This document shows positions 33,528 through 42,957 of a stretch of DNA of 64,000 bases, piece after piece. Source of the DNA: an uncultured Eubacteriales bacterium. GTDB lineage: Bacteria; Bacillota; Clostridia; Monoglobales; Monoglobaceae. The DNA lies in the NCBI GenBank assembly GCA_900542675.1, contig UQOT01000001.1, positions 1-64,000 of the forward strand. Direction: 5' to 3'. Numbering within the stretch: position 1 is the stretch's first letter; each line of letters opens with the position of its first letter. The notes under the pieces are model-generated. The model worked only from the letters and a program-made list of their open reading frames with translations. It was not told the origin of the DNA and did not search any database. Position numbers and translations under genes: made by a program.

Positions 33528-35972
33528 TCAGCTTCTGCTTCTGCTCGACTTGGGAGCGTAGCTGTCAAAGTTAGTCCCTTTATCTTCGCCTTCACGGGTA
33601 CGGTAGCTCTTTTTAACCCTCGGCTTGGGTGCATACGGGTTTTCAGCCTCTTTTGCGCTCTCCTCAGCCTTGGGTGCCGATACATTCTTTACCACAACGG
33701 GTACATCGCGTATTTCGGGCTGAGCCTCGGGAGCCGGCTCATCGGCGCGCATCTCCTTTTTAGGGCTCGCCTCTTTAATAACCTCACGCTCCTTGCGAAC
33801 TGTAACCGCCTTATATACCGACTTGGGCGGCTGAGAGCCGCTCCACTCAACCGGTGAATACGGCTTTTCACTCACAGCTGCACTCTTTTCCTCGTATTTT
33901 AATTCTTTTCTCTCCTGCGGTTTTTCCGCTCTCGTTTGAGCCGGGACAGGCTCCGACTTTACGGGAGGAGACGTTTTTTTAAAGCTGCTCTTTGTTGATG
34001 GCTTATCTGTCTGTTTCTTGTCCTCCGGCTTGGGGCTTATTCCGCCTCCGCCGCCCGGACCTTTGCCGCGCGGCTTACCGCCGCCGTCTGTCGGACTCGG
34101 GTCATCGGGGTCATCGTCCGGCTTATCCGGCTTATCGGATTTTTCTGCCGCATTTACGTTTGTGTTCGACTTTGAGTTTATATCTCTAAAAGCCGCCGCA
34201 ATAAGTCCGCGTGCTTCGTAAATTCCCGTGGTTCTCGATTCCTCAATAGCGTACGAGAACGTAATCTCCTGCTGCGGGTTCTGTGAGTTATAATGCTCAA
34301 CAGCACTCGAAAGACTTATAATAAACATCTCCGCTTTCTTATAGCTGCAATTCTCAAACATACACATAAACTGGTCGCTGCCGTTGTAGCCGACAAATCC
34401 GTAATCCTTTGCGGTATCGCCGAGCATACTTCCGAACTCACCGAGCAAGGTATCACCCGCGGTACGTCCGACCTGACTGTTTATCTGCTTTAGTATATCA
34501 AGCCGTATAAGTATAAACGTAAAGTTATCCTCAAGCGGCTTCGCCTCGTAGCTGTTTATCATATCGTCGCACTTTGAACGGTTCGGCAGCTTTGTCTTTT
34601 TGTCGGCGTATACCATAAACTCCACAAAGTCCTGAATACGGCCGAGGAATACAGCGCCGAGACATCCGCAGATTAAGAATAGCAGAATTGCAATGATAAG
34701 ATAAAGATTTACGTTTATCTTTTCTGTTACATTAACACTGGTAAGCGTCAAAATATTTGTCGCGCCCATATACTCATTGAACTCCTCAACCGTTGTTTCA
34801 ACGATTTTGTAGTAATCGTCAAGAGTCATAATCAGCTCATCCATACCGTTTTCAATTTCACTGACCGCAGCGCCCGCGTCATCAGCAGGCGTTGCCGAAT
34901 TAAAGGTATCTAAAAGCATCTGCTTGTGCTCCTTATCAACCTTTGCATACTGGCGCGAAATCTCAAGCTTTACATACTGATTTATAAGGGCATCGTATGT
35001 GGTTTCGGTATAAACTTTGCGCGTCTCACCGTTTTCATCATATACGTCCTTTAAGATATAGTCGTCACTGCCGGTCGAGTTCTCGTTCTTGCCGTAGTGA
35101 TATTGTATTCCCTCTTTGCTCTTTGTGCTGTAGCGCGTTATAAGGTCATACAGCGGATCTACCTTCTCCTGAAGGTTATTAAGCTCAATATTATACCGGC
35201 TTATCCTGTTTCTGTAATCCTTAATCAATACGTCCTGGTTTTTAGATACCTTCTGATTTAAAATCTGCGAACACAGCTTCGGCACATCATAGCTTAGAAG
35301 CTTGTTATACATATTGTATAAATCATTGAAGGTATAGCCCGTAGACGCACTGCGGAAATACGGATAATGATACTTCTTGTCGTACAGGTACTGATATATA
35401 TCGGTTGCCGAACTGTCAAGAATTTCAGCGCTCTCGATATAGTCATAGCTGCCGCTTCTAACGTTTGATGCGTTGTTCGGCAGAACCGTCTGATTTATGT
35501 ACTTATCGCCATATACGACGAAGTAGTTCTTAAGTATTGAGTCAAGCACCGTAGACGCATATTCCTTGCTGTACTCGCTTCCGACTCTGAAGGTTACAAG
35601 ATAATCCGTCGGGTTGTACTCATACTCGCCGCCCTCTTTTAAAATGGCGGTCTTTCTCTCTATTTCGTCATCGGGTATAATCGGTTCAACCTGACACTTG
35701 GAACGGATAGAGTCCGCACCTGTATCAAGTCCCAAATCCTCAAGCACACCTGTTATGACGTTTGAAGAATAAATTTCGGTCACGTCAAGCGGGTCGCCGC
35801 TCGGTGTAAGACCGCTCTTTGCCTCAGAGTTTGAATAACGAAGCACGGTCTGAGCAGTATATGCCTGCTGCGACATTGCATATCTGTATACAAGCAGAAC
35901 GCCCAAAATACATATAGCAACAATCAGATACTTCCACTTTTTTATATATCTGAATACTTCAAAGCTCTTCAT
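33528..35972 (-). CDS. Polysaccharide co-polymerase (Wzz-like) fused to degenerate GGDEF domain and charged tail
   Basis: Predicted regulator of polysaccharide chain length. 814 aa. Wzz-like part: transmembrane helix near 13-33, extracytoplasmic coiled-coil region to about 410, second helix near 415-440. Then a cytoplasmic GGDEF-like domain (about 445-605) with YADKKTKLPNRSKCDDMI but signature YNGSDQF in place of GGDEF, so catalysis is unlikely. The last ~200 residues are Pro/Lys/Glu/Gly-rich (PRGKGPGGGGG) with several tyrosines. Start overlaps the preceding gene by 4 nt. No BY-kinase domain is present. Confidence 0.85.
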   Translation of the reverse strand: MKSFEVFRYIKKWKYLIVAICILGVLLVYRYAMSQQAYTAQTVLRYSNSEAKSGLTPSGDPLDVTEIYSSNVITGVLEDLGLDTGADSIRSKCQVEPIIPDDEIERKTAILKEGGEYEYNPTDYLVTFRVGSEYSKEYASTVLDSILKNYFVVYGDKYINQTVLPNNASNVRSGSYDYIESAEILDSSATDIYQYLYDKKYHYPYFRSASTGYTFNDLYNMYNKLLSYDVPKLCSQILNQKVSKNQDVLIKDYRNRISRYNIELNNLQEKVDPLYDLITRYSTKSKEGIQYHYGKNENSTGSDDYILKDVYDENGETRKVYTETTYDALINQYVKLEISRQYAKVDKEHKQMLLDTFNSATPADDAGAAVSEIENGMDELIMTLDDYYKIVETTVEEFNEYMGATNILTLTSVNVTEKINVNLYLIIAILLFLICGCLGAVFLGRIQDFVEFMVYADKKTKLPNRSKCDDMINSYEAKPLEDNFTFILIRLDILKQINSQVGRTAGDTLLGEFGSMLGDTAKDYGFVGYNGSDQFMCMFENCSYKKAEMFIISLSSAVEHYNSQNPQQEITFSYAIEESRTTGIYEARGLIAAAFRDINSKSNTNVNAAEKSDKPDKPDDDPDDPSPTDGGGKPRGKGPGGGGGISPKPEDKKQTDKPSTKSSFKKTSPPVKSEPVPAQTRAEKPQERKELKYEEKSAAVSEKPYSPVEWSGSQPPKSVYKAVTVRKEREVIKEASPKKEMRADEPAPEAQPEIRDVPVVVKNVSAPKAEESAKEAENPYAPKPRVKKSYRTREGEDKGTNFDSYAPKSSRSRS

Positions 35973-37402
35973 ACGCGTCCTCCTCTCCTAGCACGTCGCT
36001 TTCCGACAATATAGAACAGGATACAAAGCAGTATCATAAACGCCGCGCCTAAGACAAGAACCTTCTTAAACTCAAGCTGTTCAAATATCGGCTTGTCATA
36101 CCGCATAAACGTAAGATAATCCTTGGTGTTATACTTTATGTATTCTCTGTCGGTCTCAAGGGCAATCTGTGAAATTCTCTCAAACTCGCCCGTTATTTCT
36201 CTGAGCATCTCCTCGGCGCGTTTGAAGTTTTCAAGTGTCGGAGTTCTCTCACCCAATTTTTTGATTATGTCGTTATTTACCTCTATTTTCTTAAGAGTAT
36301 CCTTCGCCTCGCTGAGGTGAGTCTCCGCATCCTTTGCAAGATAATCGATACCGATATTGGTTCTTGACATATAGTATTCGTCTTTCTCGTTTATTGACGG
36401 AATCATAACCGTGCCTATCATAGCCTCATCATATTTCGTGATACCGTCCTGACGTACCGCATAGTCCGCCATCGACTTCTGATACTGCATATCAAGCACC
36501 GAGTTATTATAATACAGTGTCTGAATAAACTCTGTCTTGTTCTTAGCCAGTCCTGTCTCAAGCACATACGAATCGTACTTTGAAATCTGATAGTCCTGAA
36601 GATTTTGCACGAGTCTTGATACAGTCTGGAACGTCTCGCCCGTGTTTTCCGACTTAAAGGTTCCGTTTTCCTTAACCCTCGTCGAAAGATACGACTTCAT
36701 ACGGTCAGCGCACATATTGAGCGAATCGCCTATCTCTACATACTCCATATCCGTTATATCGCCTATGTTGTACTGGAGCGCCGCCTGATTGTCGGAATAC
36801 TGCTCGTGGAATATATCATTATACGCCTTGCAGAGCAACTTTACAACATCGTCAGTTGAAATCATACCAAACTTATCGTTGCGCTTGTACTCAACACGAA
36901 AGCTTGTCGCTATAAAATAACTGCTCTCATCATCAACTTTAATTTGCTTCTGGTTAGTGTTTTCAATTGAGATGTTCTCCGCAAGCTCTTCGGGCGTAAT
37001 GTCATTCTCCGCACCCATATACTGAATGGCACGTTCCAAAACCTGATTTGACTTTAGCTCGTACATATTAAATCTGGTTGAGTTCGGATTTAGTCCCTTT
37101 GAACCCTCCTGATAGTTGAGCGACATTGTTGTAATGATATCATCATCGCTCTTTACATAAAAAGCAAAGCTGATAACCACCATAAATATAACGGTAAGCA
37201 GCAAAATCCAAAACTTATTCCGCCAGAGAATAACAAGCGGACTCCGCGTACGCGACGTTCCGTTTTCCTCAGCGTGCTTTTTTCGCCTTTTCTCACCCGC
37301 TATGTAATTTTCCTTTTTCTTTGATAAATATGACTTTATTCGCTTTGGCTTGACTTTTCCGAAGTCGCTTGTCAAGTATTCTTTTAGTGTTGAAAAAAAC
37401 AT
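35969..37402 (-). CDS. Polysaccharide co-polymerase-like membrane protein (Wzz/chain-length family)
   Basis: 477 aa: basic cytoplasmic N-terminus, helix near 57-77 (KFWILLLTVIFMVVISFAFYV), a long extracytoplasmic helical domain, and a second helix near 445-466 followed by a basic tail. The layout is that of a chain-length determinant. It is directly coupled (4-nt overlap) to the second, GGDEF-bearing co-polymerase, so the two probably form one complex. Sequence similarity to characterised Wzz is low by eye; topology and context carry the call. Confidence 0.72.
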   Translation of the reverse strand: MFFSTLKEYLTSDFGKVKPKRIKSYLSKKKENYIAGEKRRKKHAEENGTSRTRSPLVILWRNKFWILLLTVIFMVVISFAFYVKSDDDIITTMSLNYQEGSKGLNPNSTRFNMYELKSNQVLERAIQYMGAENDITPEELAENISIENTNQKQIKVDDESSYFIATSFRVEYKRNDKFGMISTDDVVKLLCKAYNDIFHEQYSDNQAALQYNIGDITDMEYVEIGDSLNMCADRMKSYLSTRVKENGTFKSENTGETFQTVSRLVQNLQDYQISKYDSYVLETGLAKNKTEFIQTLYYNNSVLDMQYQKSMADYAVRQDGITKYDEAMIGTVMIPSINEKDEYYMSRTNIGIDYLAKDAETHLSEAKDTLKKIEVNNDIIKKLGERTPTLENFKRAEEMLREITGEFERISQIALETDREYIKYNTKDYLTFMRYDKPIFEQLEFKKVLVLGAAFMILLCILFYIVGKRRARRGGRV

Positions 37403-37476
37403 TTTCTTATCACCCGTTTTCCGTTATGTATCATAAAGCTAAACGCTTAATTTTCTTATTAGAACACGTGTCCGCA

Positions 37477-38052
37477 TCACAGCTCAAGCATTTCGCTCAA
37501 ATTAGAATGCGAATTATTTTCACTTATCTGTTTTGCGGGAACGCCCCCTACGGTTATCCCCGGCTTTAATATATCCTTAACGACGACCGCATTGGCTCCG
37601 ACAGCCACGTCATTTGCGATTTCAATATCGCCGATAATCTTAGCTCCCGATGCCAAAAACACATTGTCGCCTATCTTTGCGGCAGAGGTGCTGCCGTTTG
37701 TCGCGCCTATCGTAACGCACTCGTGTATACGGCAGTTCTTGCCGATAACCGCGTTCGGATGAACCACAATCGGGCCGAAGTGCGCTATCGAAAGACCCGG
37801 ACCGAAACAATTCGGCGAAATACAAAATCCGCCTAGCTTTTTGCCGAGCCGCCGCAAACGGTAGCGGTAAAGCACCGAAAGCGCTCTGCCTAAAACGCCT
37901 GAGCCGCAGTTTGTGTAATACTCCGCTTTGCGCAGCAAAATCTGATACCGCAGAATTTCATCACGACCTATTCTTGGTCTTTTTCCGGTAAAGCGTAACG
38001 CTTTCCGATCCTCGCTTAGATAATATTCTAAATCTGCTTTGCTCTGTATCAT
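37477..38052 (-). CDS. Serine acetyltransferase-like hexapeptide transferase of EPS locus
   Basis: 191 aa with left-handed beta-helix repeats: HPNAVIGKNCRIHECVTIGA, KIGDNVFLASGAKIIGD, IANDVAVGANAVVVKD and GVPAKQI. The N-terminal MIQSKADLEYYLSEDRKAL is typical of acetyltransferases in polysaccharide clusters, so it probably O-acetylates the glycan rather than making O-acetylserine (inference). With the start at 38052 it overlaps the Wzy-like gene by 92 nt; an upstream in-frame ATG at 38085 would lengthen the overlap. Confidence 0.82.
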   Translation of the reverse strand: MIQSKADLEYYLSEDRKALRFTGKRPRIGRDEILRYQILLRKAEYYTNCGSGVLGRALSVLYRYRLRRLGKKLGGFCISPNCFGPGLSIAHFGPIVVHPNAVIGKNCRIHECVTIGATNGSTSAAKIGDNVFLASGAKIIGDIEIANDVAVGANAVVVKDILKPGITVGGVPAKQISENNSHSNLSEMLEL

Positions 38053-39307
38053 GCTCAACCACCAACTTTCTCTCGTGCTCCTCATTATGAAGCGCGCAGC
38101 ATAGAGGTATCATTCTCAGCACCATTCCGGTGAAAAAGTAAAACAGCGTATTGTCTGTCATATATGTAAAAAATATATACATCTCACACAGAAAGAACAT
38201 TCTTAAAGTGTTTACACTGAACCTCTCCTTTATCCAATTGAATTGGATAATTAAAGTATATAGCAGCCACGCGATAAATCCGAAAAATCCCATCTCGATA
38301 TATACACGCATAAAGTCATTATGTATATCAACCATTTTGTTAAACTGCCGTCCGCCTATCTTGGCGATTTCCGCCATCATTGAATGTACGTACTCAAATC
38401 CGTACCCGAAAAATGACGGCGAAATGCGATAGTATTTGTTAATATATCCGTAAAGAACGTCGCGGCCCTTCACATCTACTCCGAGCGAGTTCATAATCAG
38501 CATAAACAAATCATATCTGATAATTACAAGATAGACAAATGCGAATACCGCCGCAAGTATCAAAGCCGTACGCATAAGCCCAATCTGTATCCTCGGTGTA
38601 AATCTGCCGATTATCCAGCCTACAACAAGCATCACCAAAAAGCTCGCAATTGCAATTCTTTTAAAGCCTATCAGAAAGAACAGCGCTGCAAGTGCGATAT
38701 TAAGCGCCTTAATCCCCTTTGTGCTTATTCTGTCAAAGAATATAAAATACAGCATAAAGAAGCCGTAAGTAAACGTGATGTCGTGTATCTCAAGCCGCCT
38801 CATATATCCCACAGCCTCACCGCGTGTTACAACAAACTGATACACCGAGGTCAAAACTCCACCGAGTCCGCAGCTCGGTATGTATAACAGCGCAATTACT
38901 GCGTTACCGAGCAAGAGTCCGTAAAACGTATAATGTATACCCTTTTCGCCGAACATATACGCAGCCGCGAATACAACCATAAGCAGCATAACCTGATACA
39001 TCAGCTTTGAAAACCCTCTGAACATATACGAAGCGGTCTGAAAGTTTATAAGCCATATTATGGCGGAGTACACCAGAATTATCATCATCCACAGACCGTA
39101 AATCCCAATAAAACCACCGATTGTCTTTAAATTTTTAAAGTCTGCGGTCACCAGCAAAATCATAACGGCAATTCCGAAGTTCATAAGAGTAGCAGCCTTT
39201 GCCGCACTCGGCAAAAAATCCGAGTCGCCGACAGCTGCGATAACAAACATAAGTATGTATACAGCGGCGAGCATTTTTGATTTCTGCCTGCTCTCAATAT
39301 CCCTCAT
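37961..39307 (-). CDS. Wzy-like O-antigen/exopolysaccharide polymerase
   Basis: 448 aa integral membrane protein with about ten to twelve hydrophobic helices and a large outer loop containing FGYGFEYVHSMM and VDIHNDFMRVYIEMGFFGFIAW, the latter typical of O-antigen ligase/polymerase proteins (H-N-x-F segment). Predicted to polymerise lipid-linked repeat units outside the membrane. The hydrophilic C-terminal ~45 residues overlap the acetyltransferase gene. Confidence 0.82.
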   Translation of the reverse strand: MRDIESRQKSKMLAAVYILMFVIAAVGDSDFLPSAAKAATLMNFGIAVMILLVTADFKNLKTIGGFIGIYGLWMMIILVYSAIIWLINFQTASYMFRGFSKLMYQVMLLMVVFAAAYMFGEKGIHYTFYGLLLGNAVIALLYIPSCGLGGVLTSVYQFVVTRGEAVGYMRRLEIHDITFTYGFFMLYFIFFDRISTKGIKALNIALAALFFLIGFKRIAIASFLVMLVVGWIIGRFTPRIQIGLMRTALILAAVFAFVYLVIIRYDLFMLIMNSLGVDVKGRDVLYGYINKYYRISPSFFGYGFEYVHSMMAEIAKIGGRQFNKMVDIHNDFMRVYIEMGFFGFIAWLLYTLIIQFNWIKERFSVNTLRMFFLCEMYIFFTYMTDNTLFYFFTGMVLRMIPLCCALHNEEHERKLVVEHDTEQSRFRILSKRGSESVTLYRKKTKNRS

Positions 39308-39336
39308 CGGAAATCCCCTCTAACTGACTTTTTCTG

Positions 39337-40542
39337 TTAAAGCGAAAGAACCGCCTCGACGTTCCGCTTTCGGCAGTTTCCGTCGCGGAGCGTAAAAAAC
39401 TTCTCCATACGCTTTAAGTATTTATCCTCTGCGGCGAAATTTCTTCCCGCCGCTCTTAATATCTCATCCACAAGCTTATTTTCATCCTCGAGCACCGGGC
39501 CGAAGCCTCCGTCGCGATAATCAAAATAGCCCTCTTTATAGTTCTGCCTCCTAAATTCTGCCTCATCAAACTGATAAAACAGAACCGGCTTGTTCATATA
39601 TGCAAAGTCAAAAAATACACTTGAAAAATCTGTTACAAGCAGCTTTGACGACATAAGCAGCTCCTGCACATCATACTCATCAAACGGCGCAAGCACCACT
39701 CTGCCGCTGTTTGACGAAAACTCGCCTAAAAACTTCTGCACCTCATAGTGCGGGTAAAATACAAGTCTTAAATCCATATCCTCAAGAAGTGAAATAAGCC
39801 GAGGATTGTTTATAAGTCCTTGAAACGCCGCATAATAATCGCTCTTTATAAATTCCTCCGCACTGCCTGCGCAGATATTCCTGCGCCACGTCGGCATTAA
39901 AAGGATGATATTTTCCTCTCTGTGCGATTTAAGCAATGCGTCATATCTGCAAAGTCCCAGATACTTGACGACTCCCTCGGGATATCCGTACCGCTCCTTA
40001 ACCGCTCTGTACTCCGGCTCCGCCCCGCACACGAACAAATCAAGCTTTGTGCGCGGATAGAACATCCACTCAATATCGTTCGCGATTATTCCGTGTTGAA
40101 GCATAACAAGCTTGCCGCGGATTAATCCAAGCTTCAAAAATCGGTTATAGCACAATATATCGGGCGAATAACCGAATATGTGCGTACTGATTTTATAATC
40201 CGATACCGAAAACAGCAGATGATGCCTGAAGCCTCCGTAATTCACAACGTTTCCAAGCACCCTGACCTTTTGATAATCCGCTGATTTTTTGTCAATAATA
40301 TAATAGGCTTTTATATCGGGATAATTCTCCCGCACATACCTGAAAAAGTGATAACCGTTATCACGCGCATCATGCCCGCGTTCAGCAATAATCCACACAC
40401 CTCGATAGCTTTCCGATACCGCCCGCAAAATTCCGCCCAAAACGTAAAACACTACGGTGCAGCAAAGGTGCCATACATAGCGCGGCGCTCTGCAAATCAG
40501 CTTATGCAAAACTCTGTTCAAACTCCGCACCTTCCAACACAC
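39337..40542 (-). CDS. CDP-glycerol glycerophosphotransferase-like protein (TagB/TagF family)
   Basis: 401 aa. Residues about 45-385 match the CDP-glycerol:poly(glycerophosphate) glycerophosphotransferase fold: MLQHGIIAND, LLMPTWRRN, FYPHYEVQ, LVTDFSSVFFDFAYMNKPVLFYQFD and FDYRDGGFGPV. The N-terminus is hydrophobic and amphipathic, for membrane association. Predicted to add glycerol- or ribitol-phosphate to the glycan, so the polymer may be teichoic-acid-like or decorated with phosphopolyol. Confidence 0.88.
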   Translation of the reverse strand: MCWKVRSLNRVLHKLICRAPRYVWHLCCTVVFYVLGGILRAVSESYRGVWIIAERGHDARDNGYHFFRYVRENYPDIKAYYIIDKKSADYQKVRVLGNVVNYGGFRHHLLFSVSDYKISTHIFGYSPDILCYNRFLKLGLIRGKLVMLQHGIIANDIEWMFYPRTKLDLFVCGAEPEYRAVKERYGYPEGVVKYLGLCRYDALLKSHREENIILLMPTWRRNICAGSAEEFIKSDYYAAFQGLINNPRLISLLEDMDLRLVFYPHYEVQKFLGEFSSNSGRVVLAPFDEYDVQELLMSSKLLVTDFSSVFFDFAYMNKPVLFYQFDEAEFRRQNYKEGYFDYRDGGFGPVLEDENKLVDEILRAAGRNFAAEDKYLKRMEKFFTLRDGNCRKRNVEAVLSL

Positions 40543-40587
40543 ATATTTTATTAATTATATCACATATCTTATAATATTACAAGTATT

Positions 40588-41805
40588 TTAATTCAATTTC
40601 AAAACATCTGCATATATATTTTCTATTATCTCGCCGTATTTTTTCAGCGTCATCATTTCTGTTCGTTTGTTTTTACAGTTTGCGCTCATCCTGCCGCACA
40701 GCTCTTCGTCATAGTAAAGCTCCCTCACTGCGTCCGCAAGCGCATCCTTCGTGACCGATTTAATTATACGTCCCGTCACACCGTCCTCGACAAGCTCCGG
40801 CAGTCCGCCCAATGCCGTACATATTACGGGAGTGCCGAGAGCCTCGGACTCAAGTACCGAAAGCGGACAGTTCTCGTACCACACAGACGGGTATACCGAA
40901 AATCTCGCACCCGCAATCAGACGGCTGAGCTCCTCGCCGGTCTTAAACCCGACAAATTCCGCGTTTTTGATATCGTCAAACGCGTGCTCATCCGGTCCCG
41001 TTCCCGCAATTATAAACTTAATATCAGGCAGCATACGGCACACCTCGGCGAGCATATTTATTCCCTTCTCCTCCGAAAGTCTGCCGAAATACAGCACATA
41101 ATCGCCCTTTTCGCACTCACCCGCAAGCGGCATTTCCATAAAATTATGAACCGCCGCAGTCCTGCCGCGGTAAATATGTCTGCCGAAACGCTTCCTCTCC
41201 AACAGTTTACCCTCTATAAAACTGCTCGGACAGATAAACCTGTCAACTTTTAGATATGTTTTTTTAATCGTATACAGCCACGCCTCAAGCGTTCCGATTA
41301 TGCTCTTTAAAAGCGAACCGTGTATGCATCTGCCGCGCACACAGTTCAGTTTAGAGCCGTTTAAGCACTTCTCGCACGGGGATTTGGTCTTTCCGCTGAA
41401 CATAAGATGATTGGGGCAAAGCATCTGAAGGTCGTGAACCGTCTGAACCACCGGCACCTTCCTCTTAGCCGCCTCATCGATGATTGACGGTGTAAGCTGA
41501 AAATTAATATTGTTCATATGTATTATGTCGGGCATAAAATCTTCGATAACCCTGCCGATTTTCTTTTTTGCGTCAAACGAATATATTATCCGCAGCGGAT
41601 ACAAAAAACGCTCAGCGCCCGAGCTGTGAAAGTCCATATTCTTTGTGTACTTTCCCGCCGAGTTAAACACTGTGTTTTTATCGTCGTACATTCCAAAGTA
41701 CTGCACCTCGTGCCCCGCGAATTTAAGGTATTCTCCAAGCCTTAAAGTATATGTCTCCGCCCCGCCCTTGGGGTAGAGAAATTTATTGACAAGCAGGATT
41801 TTCAT
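40588..41805 (-). CDS. GT4 glycosyltransferase (A)
   Basis: Retaining GT-B enzyme, 405 aa. N-terminal MKILLVNKFLYPKGGAETY, HMNNINFQLTP, a CxxC-bearing insertion (CEKCLNG), then the donor-binding C-terminal domain with YFGRLSEEKGI and SVLESEALGTPVICTALGG (E-x7-E-type region). ATG at 41805 has GAGGGGTG; an in-frame GTG at 41814 is the alternative. Probably transfers a hexose to the repeat unit. Confidence 0.9.
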   Translation of the reverse strand: MKILLVNKFLYPKGGAETYTLRLGEYLKFAGHEVQYFGMYDDKNTVFNSAGKYTKNMDFHSSGAERFLYPLRIIYSFDAKKKIGRVIEDFMPDIIHMNNINFQLTPSIIDEAAKRKVPVVQTVHDLQMLCPNHLMFSGKTKSPCEKCLNGSKLNCVRGRCIHGSLLKSIIGTLEAWLYTIKKTYLKVDRFICPSSFIEGKLLERKRFGRHIYRGRTAAVHNFMEMPLAGECEKGDYVLYFGRLSEEKGINMLAEVCRMLPDIKFIIAGTGPDEHAFDDIKNAEFVGFKTGEELSRLIAGARFSVYPSVWYENCPLSVLESEALGTPVICTALGGLPELVEDGVTGRIIKSVTKDALADAVRELYYDEELCGRMSANCKNKRTEMMTLKKYGEIIENIYADVLKLN

Positions 41806-41810
41806 AGCTT

Positions 41811-42923
41811 TCACCCCTCAAGATTATACAGCTTTATCGTCTCATCCACAATTTTATCCCAGTCATATCTTTTAAGAATTTTATCAAAGCTTTCGGACTT
41901 TCTTATATCGGAATATCCGCCGCTTAAAATTCGGCTCAGCTCGGATTTAAGACTCTCCCTGTCGCCCTTTTTAAAAGACGGCATAATCCCGCCGACAACC
42001 TCGAGATTTTCAGGGATATCACTCACAAGACAGGGCGCACCAAAGCTTATCGCCTCCAAAAGACTCATCGCCATACCCTCGATATCACTCGGCAGAACAT
42101 AAAGCGAGCAATTTTTAAAAAGCTCCTCCAGTGTCCGTCCGCACACAAAATCCGCAAGAATAATACGCTCATCCTCCGCCGCCGAATTCTTAATCCGCTC
42201 GACATACTCACCGCCGCCGTCAAGCCCTCCGGCTATGACAAGCTTCTTATCCGTATCGATTTCCTTATACGCGTCTATCAGATAGTGCAGCCCCTTCTCG
42301 GGCACAATCCGGGCTAAGAATAATATGTAATCATCACCGTTTAAACCAAACTTTTCGGTAATTTCCTTCGGCGAAAAATCACCCTCGCGCTTCTCCGCTC
42401 CGTTTGGAATAAAGTGCGTGTCGCGTCCGTAGGTATCCTTAAAATACTTCTTGTTGTTCTCAGACAGAACTATAAGCTCATCGGCAAGCTTCGCTGCCGT
42501 CTTTTCGCCGAGCTTTAAATACCACGTCGAAAAACCTCCCCACTTCGCTCTCTGCCAATCAAGACCGTGTATAGTTGCGACTGTGCGTATGCCAAACAGC
42601 TTCGGCAGCCACAGCATAGCGCAAGGTCCTTCTGCGTGATAGTGTATGCAATCATAACCGCCAAAAAGCGCACGAAAGCTTGCAAGCACCGAATAGACAA
42701 AGGCGTTAAGTGCGCTCATCTTGAACGTCGGCACCCTTATAATTCTTATTCCTTCAAACTCACTCGGCTGCTTATACTCCCTGCCGAATTTGTCCTTGCG
42801 GTTGTACGCGTCAACTCTTATCCCGCGCTTTACCATTCCTGCGGCAAGCTTTTCAACCACCACTTCGACTCCGCCCTCTCGGGTAGGAATTCTCTTGTGA
42901 CCAATCATTGCAATTTTCTTCAT
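41811..42923 (-). CDS. GT4 glycosyltransferase (B), rhamnosyl/DUF1972-like N-terminus
   Basis: 370 aa. N-terminal MKKIAMIGHKRIPTREGGVEVVVEKLA matches the DUF1972-type start found in EPS rhamnosyl- and glucosyltransferases. YHAEGPCAMLW and HGLDWQRAKWG follow, then FLARIVPEKGLHYLIDA and MSLLEAISFGAPCLVSDI. ATG at 42923 with GAGGG is preferred over an in-frame ATG at 42941. The stop overlaps the ribosome-binding region of GT4 (A). Confidence 0.9.
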   Translation of the reverse strand: MKKIAMIGHKRIPTREGGVEVVVEKLAAGMVKRGIRVDAYNRKDKFGREYKQPSEFEGIRIIRVPTFKMSALNAFVYSVLASFRALFGGYDCIHYHAEGPCAMLWLPKLFGIRTVATIHGLDWQRAKWGGFSTWYLKLGEKTAAKLADELIVLSENNKKYFKDTYGRDTHFIPNGAEKREGDFSPKEITEKFGLNGDDYILFLARIVPEKGLHYLIDAYKEIDTDKKLVIAGGLDGGGEYVERIKNSAAEDERIILADFVCGRTLEELFKNCSLYVLPSDIEGMAMSLLEAISFGAPCLVSDIPENLEVVGGIMPSFKKGDRESLKSELSRILSGGYSDIRKSESFDKILKRYDWDKIVDETIKLYNLEG

Positions 42924-42957
42924 AATTCCCTCAATCTTCATAAATTCTATTTAATAT

